This document shows positions 46,901-55,900 of a DNA stretch of 64,000 bases, piece after piece. Each line of letters starts with the position of its first letter. Position 1 is the first letter of the stretch. The translations under genes and the position numbers were made by a program. Below the pieces are notes generated by a model that was not told the origin of the DNA, did not search any database, and saw only the letters and a list, made by a program, of their open reading frames with translations. Source of the DNA: Clytia hemisphaerica (taxonomy: Eukaryota; Cnidaria; Hydrozoa; Leptothecata; Clytiidae); NCBI GenBank assembly GCA_902728285.1, contig CACVBU010000050.1:3558919-3622918 (forward strand), written 5' to 3'.

Positions 46901-49900
46901 TAGTCTTAAAATTACCCAAGCCCTGTGTATACAAATATTGAGAAGAAGGAAATTTGAGAAAAAGTAACCGTTTGCTATAAGGTTGGCAAAACACCACTCA
47001 TCACTACCATACGCAATGAATAAAGAAATCGAAGCAGATTTTCAACGTTTTGAGAAAGCAGCTACTGATGCTCAAAAGTATAAGGTAAAAGAAATCCCAA
47101 TCTTTTAGTATCTTCTATGTTCAATTACATTCTATTCATTTTCTTACTTTCTTTCAATACTATAATTCTTTTTGCCCATGGCCACTGTGTTTAGAACAAC
47201 TAAGATGGTGCTTTTATGTTGGACGCTTGAATTTCTCTTCGTGTAGGGAAGAGCGAAATTCACCGATTCGCCAAAAAGTATATCAAATGTGACTAAGTGA
47301 TATATAATTTCTGAAGGTGATTTCTCTTCCAGCTGAATTTCGGAATTTCAATTTATTTATTCTTTCGTAGGATTTGGTTGCCTTAACGGAATATCTCGAT
47401 TCGTACAAATATGTGATCAGCAAGTACAAATTAACATGGCAGACATTGGTAAAAATTATCAGTTGGAAGATGGGAGGTAACTGGACTTCAACCACCGAAC
47501 ATGATATGAGGTCTGGTTTGAAATGGGCTGAATTGGTTCAATACAGGGCTGGAGTCTCACGCATTGCTATCATTATCATTGCTGTATTCGCGGTCGTCGG
47601 TGTTTTTGGTAATTCTATGATCATTTCTTTTTTCGTCAAAAAACACTGGAAAAATATTCGTAAGATGTCTTCTTATCATTTTTTGATTATTGTGTTAGCC
47701 GTAATCGACTTGCTGATGTGTTTTGCTTTGACCTACTGTTATTACTTCGAGTGGGAATTTCTACTGTGGAAGTTAGATAACTGGTCATGCGAGTACGGGT
47801 TAACTTACTTGAAGATGGGCTTTCCAAATCTTTCTTATTGGCTAGTGGTCTTTATCTCGTACGAGCGCTACCGAAATATCGTACACCCGTTTGATGGGAA
47901 AACCAGCCGGTTGAAGTACACAGCTGTCATACTACTAGTGTTCGCGTCAACTGCCGGTCTACCATTTTTAATCGGGACGATGGTTAAACAACAAATCATT
48001 GTCCGGGAAGGTGTTAACGGGGAACAGTGTAACAACATGAATCCCATTGCTGATACAACACCCTTGAAGTTCCATGGCACTTGGACAATTTTAGCGATTA
48101 TTAAATTCGTTATACCTATCTCGCTCATGATTCATTATTATCGTAAGATTTCTTCTTACATGAAAAGCGAGGAGAAAAATTCACAAAATGTTGGTCAAGT
48201 CTTCGAGCGAATTCGCAAGCGAAATAAACGAGCTTTAAAGGTGATTCGGTACTTGGGTCTCATTTTTTTCTTCAGTGCAGTACCTGCTAGAGCCTTTCTT
48301 TGGTTTTATCTCCATATCATAAGTTACGTGCCTAACGTGATCGAGGTTTATGATTTGGAGGCCATATCAGTACTGGGGTATGCAGCATCTTGGCTTGTAA
48401 CCATGAATAATATCCTCAATTTCATCGTTTATGCTTACATTATGAAAGATTATCGAGAGTTTTTGTTTAATTGCTTGACATGCGGTTTGAGGAGAAGATG
48501 GAAGCAAACCGATGAAGCCACGACTGACAAATAACATGTTTTTAAACGCATTGACGAAGATATCTCGTCTTTTGAATCGTCTTTTGAATCGGGTTGTCTA
48601 ATAAACGGTATAAATTCGTTGCATTTCGGAAACTTCACAGTAATGGAAACGTCCGAAACAAAATATTTCCTTCGGCGAAGAGCAAGACAAGATTCGAGTT
48701 TCAAAGAACCGAAAACTTAACATCTTTACAATTGAAGAGATTAATAAAACTTTGAACACAAGAAACACTAGAAGCCACAAGAAAAGATAAAGGTGGTTCA
48801 TTTTTTAGAAGACTTTATTAAGAATGAGTAGAATTTATGTAGTGAAATTATTAATCGGACGACATTAGCATTAAAACATCCACTGGTAAATAAAGCCCCG
48901 CCCTATGAATCTCTTTTTATGTAAAATTATCGGGAGACAGCGAACGCTATATCTTTATCATAATAGAGTGTGTCTCACACATGGCGTGGCGTAGTTTAAT
49001 GAATATTTAAATTTCCGTAGATATCGCGACCCGTTTATAGAAGTTCTCTCACTTTCATTGCATTTGTTCTTACCTGTGTTTGAAGGCCGATTGCTTGTAA
49101 AAACAAAACCATGTGAGCCTGAAAACAAAAATTAATGAAAAGTAAAAAAAGGCATTATTACAAAGCTATAAATGTAACTAATTTGGCCATAATGAATTCT
49201 TTTACCTTTCGATGTTTTTAAAATGTTTGCCTTCAAACAAGCCTAGGTTTCAGGGTCAGTCGCTTAGGACCGAAATTTTCTCTTTTGCTTTTGATATCTA
49301 TCAAATTTTCATCCCAAGGAGGCACCGGTGCAAGTTTATTCTGTTCACTTTTTTAATGACGATCTTAAGGTGGTACCAGGGGAATTAAGGGTTTTTTTCC
49401 AAAAAATAGTCCAATTTGGCTCAAATTTGGACCAGTGATGTGTGAAACAAAGTATTTTGGGGAAAAAATTACATTTCCGACATTTTGATGACGTCAGCGG
49501 CCGAAAAACCGTCAAAAATGAGCGAAAAACCATGGTCCCGCTCAACAAAAATTGGCAAGCCAGGAAATCTTATTTCAATCCCAAAGTTTGTAAACTCTCT
49601 CATTAAATGTAGTTACATGTGGTGAGTGAATTAGAATTTCGGGAGATAGTTTAGATTTTATATTTTAGTGACTTTAATTGGGAATTTAGGTAAAAATATC
49701 ATTTTCAGTCCCTCCAGTCAAATAGAAAGGCTCTTTAAATTACAAAATAAGAAGTCTTTTGAAAATCTGATCCATTCACCACATGCTCATACTACAAAAT
49801 AAACTCTGTGGAAAATTTGACGGCTCAAATCTATTGCTAGAGTTCACAATCCTTGTTAAGAGTTGTGCAATTGACCATTTTGAAGTTTCCGAGAAAATCA

Positions 49901-52900
49901 CCTTTTTATGTCGTTCAACGTCATGCTGCCAAGCAAAGACGGTCCTGGTGAGCTTTTGACCTCTTTCAATAAGCCGAAAAAGGCCATTTTGTGAAGTACA
50001 ACTCATCAGCTTACAGTTTCAGAGCTATATTTGACAATTTTTGATGGTTTTGGTATGCTAATGAGGTATAATCCAACCTTCATGACCCGAAGCCCCTTTT
50101 AAAGTAATAAAGATTACTGCCTACCCATGGCAACTTTAAAGTCTCTCTGGACCCTATACCATTGGTTTGCTGTCCCAATTTTGATTGTTGTCGAAAGAAG
50201 ACGTATTCAAAAGACTATTTCATGTGAAATGGGAACACTTAAGTGAAAAAAAGGCAACAAATTTGAGCTAAATTGCACTTTTCTGGCTATAAAACGCAGG
50301 ACGAATTTCTAGAATTAACTCCATCGAAGTCTTTCAAAGTCACTGCTATCCCCACTTGCTTTCGCCCAAGGGCTTTCGCCTTGAACCATCGAGTCTGTAC
50401 AAAGCACAGAGTGCTAGATAACTTCTTGTGGTTTGGAGATATGTGTTGAGAGGGAAATTCCCCATTTCGGACTCCTTGACATCTGAGACAGGGATATATC
50501 AGTTTTTTGGAAACATGAAAAATGCCTAATAATTCCCCTGGAACCACCTTAATAGAATGAGATATCTTGAAAAGGTCAGGTGGCAACAAATATTACACTC
50601 GCTATTACAAGTTTACCGAATCTGAGACGAAAATTTGTTGATATTAGTAGGAGCGGGGAAAGAAGCCCTGGTTCAAGCCTTACCATGCATCGAAGTAGGT
50701 GAGAATTTTCTTTGTCTTCTGTCACCAATTGATACATATTGTTTAACAATTCTATAAAAAATGAATTTGAATTTCCTTGACCAAATTGACCAAATTATAT
50801 CATCAGTACCTCTAAACTTAGAGGGAGTCTAATGGAGCCGTTTTGGATTTATATAAACCCAAGCGTAGGAGTCTCTAAGCTCAATGTAAACAATTATTAT
50901 AGTATTCTGTTCATTTTTTAGTTGTTATGAAGCCTGGGCTCTAATCTAATAAACAAAAGGTGAATTCAAGAGGGTTTTACCAGGACGGTTTTTTTATTAG
51001 AAAATTTAACTTCTTTAACAGCTTTTGTCTTCAGTGTTACGAAAAAGAATAGCACAAACAACTATCACCTTCTTAAAGAATTTTTAGCGGGAACTTAATT
51101 CTGCGGATGAGGGGGAAAAACTCTGCCAAATCCGCCTAATTTTCTTTCAAAGGTAGTAAAATATTAAAATATTCAAGACATTTTTAGGGAAGTGGGGGGG
51201 GGGGTGGCAAGATGTTCGTTGAGTAAATCTAGATTAAAACTTTGTGGTAGAAATTCTACAATCGAATTGCATTATACAATTTTCCAGCTTTCCGAGCGAT
51301 TTTCCGGGAAAGATGGCGAGTAAAGGATATCATAAAAGCTGTCACTTTATTAGGGAGGCAGTTGATAAATTTGTCCAGATCAAGAAAATCAACCGAAATT
51401 TTACGAGGAGAATTAATAAATTAAGAGTTGTTTAAACCCTTCTTCCGTCCTAGGAAGTACCAAGCAGGGAATTCAAAATATTTGTTTATAGAAAAACACG
51501 TTAATGAGTTTTTTTTAATTATTTTCTCCTTGAAAGAAACTTTACTTTAAAACAAATGAATCATGAAATTTCATTTACCACTTTGAAACTTGATGAAACT
51601 TGATCGAAACTACCCCTTAAAAAAGTTCAAAGAAAGGTAAAGGCTGCTTAGCACTAAATTCCAAAAGAGTATAAAATTCAAACAAAAATTTATTTGTAAA
51701 TAGATATTGAAAATAGGCAGTCGGTACCACTACACAAAAAAGGCAACTATTGCCTAATCCGGAAATATTTCCCGAACGGAAAGCTGAAAATAACCCGAAA
51801 AGGAAACTGTTTCCAGATTGAAAATTTTCTTTTTCATCACTTTTCTGTTTCCAGTTTTGAACTTTTCATCGTTCCCAAACGGGAAACATTTTTGTAAACA
51901 AAACAGATTTTTGTTTCCCTATCGAGAAAAAGTTTCCAAATAGGGAAGTTTTTAATTGGGAATGGGGAAAGTAGAATTAAGAAGCGATTACCCGGTGGAT
52001 TTCTTAACTACCTGGTGAATATTATTTATTCTCCCTCCTTTACAAAAGGGGCAAGTTTTAAACTTTCCACAGGCATTTCCGGAGTGCTCAGAAGCCACTT
52101 TCCCGATCGGAAAACTGGTGAACTTCCCGATTTGGAAATTGTAGCCATTTTGGTAAGTTTTCCACCTTCCTGTTCGGGAAATATTTCCCGTTAAGGTAAT
52201 AGTTGCCTTTTCCATGTAGTGGTCCCGACTGATAGGGAAGATGTTTTATCATAAACAAGTGATACTTTTATGGACCTACCTGGTTATGCATTTAACACAT
52301 ATATAATTGATATCTACATAATCGTGACCATTAAACAATCATTCAGAACACACATAGTGACGATCGATTAAAATTAGTCGTTTGTTTCTTATATTCTTCA
52401 TATTCAAGACTTCGTGAGCAAAAAAAACATCTATCTCATAAAAAATTGAGTAATTTGACTAAGAACATTGATGTATGCTTTTTTGAGCCAACAAATCTTT
52501 ATTGCTAAAATCTGCTTAAGCCATCTTTTACCTATGATAGTACCCTACTTTCATGCAAAAAAATTGGAAAAAATTAATAATCCAATTTTTCTCAAAGTCC
52601 AAAAAGCCCTTTTTTTAGTCGTTTTTTGGCCCAAATTTGCCCCCAAAATTTTTTTTAACACAGGTTAATTTATAGGACATCCACCGGGGGTAGGTCCAAA
52701 AATTGGTCTCCAATTAAATTTGAAGAGAGTTGTTCTTAATTATGGCTACCTAAGCTGTAACAACTACAAAAAATTCTAAAAATTTCCCTCAACTAGAAGA
52801 TTCATAAAATTTTAAAATACTACTACAAAAATGTACAATTTTGCAAAATTACATTTTTCTTCTGAATTTCATCTCCATGAAATCTGGCTCAACATTCGCA

Positions 52901-55900
52901 TTATTGTTCCAAGTGATTTCACCGTTCGAATTACCAGCGCTGAATTTGAACAATCCAGTGAGAAGTGTAGCATAACATTTATTATACCACCAGCCAGCTC
53001 TGCCATAACGTACATGGATCGAATTAGCGTATCGCATTTCGCAATTCGCGATGCGTTTTTGGATTACTTATAAGCTAAAAATTGAAAATTGATCCATTTT
53101 AGGATGCAAAATCATGCTTATCAAAAAATTGCAATGCATTTTCTATCCCTTATTTCGATGCCTGACGTAACGCACAACTTGATCCATCTTGGTCATTATC
53201 TGCATCAAAGATGGAGAACTTTTGGTTGTTATGGTACATCAAGTGTCCTGGTACACCAACCGTTCCCGAAGCACCACTAATCTTCAACGTATATTTACTG
53301 GCTTCGTCACAACTTCAAAAGTATCATATTTGACGTAAACATCTCCAGGTTTGCTCTTGATTCGCATATTGATCAGCAGTTCTGATTGGTTAGTTGCAAA
53401 AGAAGGATTCGTAAGGTCATGAATGCTCTGATTTCCAAGCCAAAATTCACCATTGAGGGACCCGACGCCAGATTTGTAAGTAGCCCAGCCCTGTACAAAG
53501 CTGACCACCTCCTTGAGTTTGTTGGTCACAAAAAACATCCAAAGCAGTGAAATGTGTGGTACGTAAGTGGTAAAAACCACTCTTCTTAATTCAAGCCTGA
53601 TAGATTTCCAGACAATCCTTCATTGGTTCAATGTTTCGGCAATCACAAAGTTTACTTCCAAGGATAGATTTGCAAGGTTCACAAGGTCCATGGAGACTTT
53701 TAAGGTAAGATATTTGTCCTTGTAGCTTCAACAAAGTTCGATCCAACAGTGTACCGACAGTGAAAGCCGAACAAAACAAGCAGTGAAGAGACCGCAGTAA
53801 AAGAAACTTGAACGCCATATTATCATATGCACCTTTCCGCAGGTAGAAATTTAACGAAAAACACTTTCTCAGGGAACAGATTTATGGCGTTCTTTCTTGC
53901 TTGCGTTGACGCGTATTTACCAATGTTTAGCAAAGGGCATTAAAATACACGATGCTGATTGGTTATCAAAGGTACGGGAATATTACTCAATACAATTTTC
54001 ATTCTTATAAAATGCTTAACACGTGATAAACAAAATGTGTTCTAAAGTGTTTTCACAAATATTATTCAAGGGAAAGTTCATCATCATCATAACTGCAAAC
54101 CCTGCATAATTATTTCATCATTCTTTTCTCGGAGGAAGTTAATTCTCAGAATTCAAAAGTTGGCATTTTACAGTTATTCAGCAAGTAAATTCATTTTTCA
54201 ACATATTCAACGGGTATGCTAAACCCACAGATTAAAAGTAAAGAAAGGTTAGAGATAAAGTATAAAAAGTGGACAATGTAATATTTTGATTTTGAATGTT
54301 TCTTTTCCAAGAAACTTTTATAAATGTTATCATAATTCTTCACTAAATTATCAGTAATTACCCAAATTCTCTTTTCCTCAACGAAAAAATAGTAATGGGG
54401 ATAAAGAAAAGTTTATGCTATACAAAGCTAAAAAGGGTTGAAAATCTAAAATCCGCCATTATGGAAATTTGTGCCTGATCCAAATAACGCCACACACGTT
54501 TTCTGACTCTTCAAGGACTATACTTTCATGATAAAAAAAAAATCACTATACGCCGATGCGCATACGGGACCTAACTCAGCCCCTAGAGTAAATCTACAAA
54601 CCCCATGAAAAAATACTTTAATAAAACACCAATTAAAAAAAATATACCCAAAGACGACGTAATATTTTCAAATATGTTACAGAAAATTAAAAACAAAAAT
54701 TATACTTTTCTTCTGATCTTCATTTCAACAAACTCCGGCTTGACTTTATCATTGTTATTCCAAACAATTTCATCTTCGCTACGACGAAACCTATACACTC
54801 CGGTCAAGAGGGTCCGGAAACAACTTCGGAACCACCATCCAACTCTTCCATGTCGGTGACAACAGCTTCTACCGATCACAAGATCGTTATCGGAATCGTA
54901 GGTGGAGAACTTTTGCAGGTTATGGTACATCATGTGTCCTGGGTCGGGAACAGTTCCCGATGGTCCACTCATGTTCAATGTATACTTGCTCGCCTCATCA
55001 CCAATTTCAAAGGTATCATATTTAGCGTACACATTATTAGTTTGACCTTTGATTCTCATATTGATCAAAAGTTCTGATCTCATCGAAGCAAACGATGGTT
55101 TAGTCAGGTCATGGATATTTTGATTCCCAAGCCAGAATTCTCCTAGAAGATCGCCAAATCCTGCTTTGTATGATTGCCAGTTCTGCACAAAGTTGACAGA
55201 ACCATCCTTTCGCCTCATGAGCACGGTCCAGCCACCGCCTTGAGTTTGTTGATCGCAGTAGACAGTTGCATTGGCACCTCTCATCCGAATAGTATACGGA
55301 CCACTCCTTCTGTATCCAGACTGATAGAAAGCCAAACAGTCTTCCATGGGTTCAAGGTGCCGACAATCACAACCATTGCCTCCTTTAATTGGCTTACACG
55401 ATCCACAAAGGAAGACATCCTTCAGATTGTTGATTTGTTCTTGAAAGTTAGCAAGTGCTTTGTCTAACACAGTGCCAGCTGACAATGTCGAGCAGCAAGA
55501 GAATTGAAGACTTAAGAAGAGTAAGACTGCGATCTTGAAATCCATGTTTATCAGTATGAATGTGCTTGTGGTTTGTGGTTTGTGTCTCACTCATCAAACC
55601 TTCTTTTATAAAGTTTAATAAATATTCATACCAACCCGTTAACAAGATTTTTTGATTTTAAAGTCAATGTTACTACAGATGGCGGAAGTTTAAAGTTCCA
55701 AATTTCATCCAATAAGAAAGTTAGACAACAGAATCATATCAAGTCCCCGCTAACTTTGTTTGAACGTGTATAACATTGAAAGTCGGATGTTTCAGATATC
55801 AAATCATCCAATCATCCAATCATTATAATGCTCATGAATTGAATTATTCATTTATAAGTCTCTTCTAAACTTTCATTCAACATTCTTAGTTTTGGGAACC

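Noticed and set aside
53284..53580. Separate small lectin gene in the middle of 52849-53818
   Set aside because: The frames on either side continue the same fibrinogen homology, so it is one broken gene.
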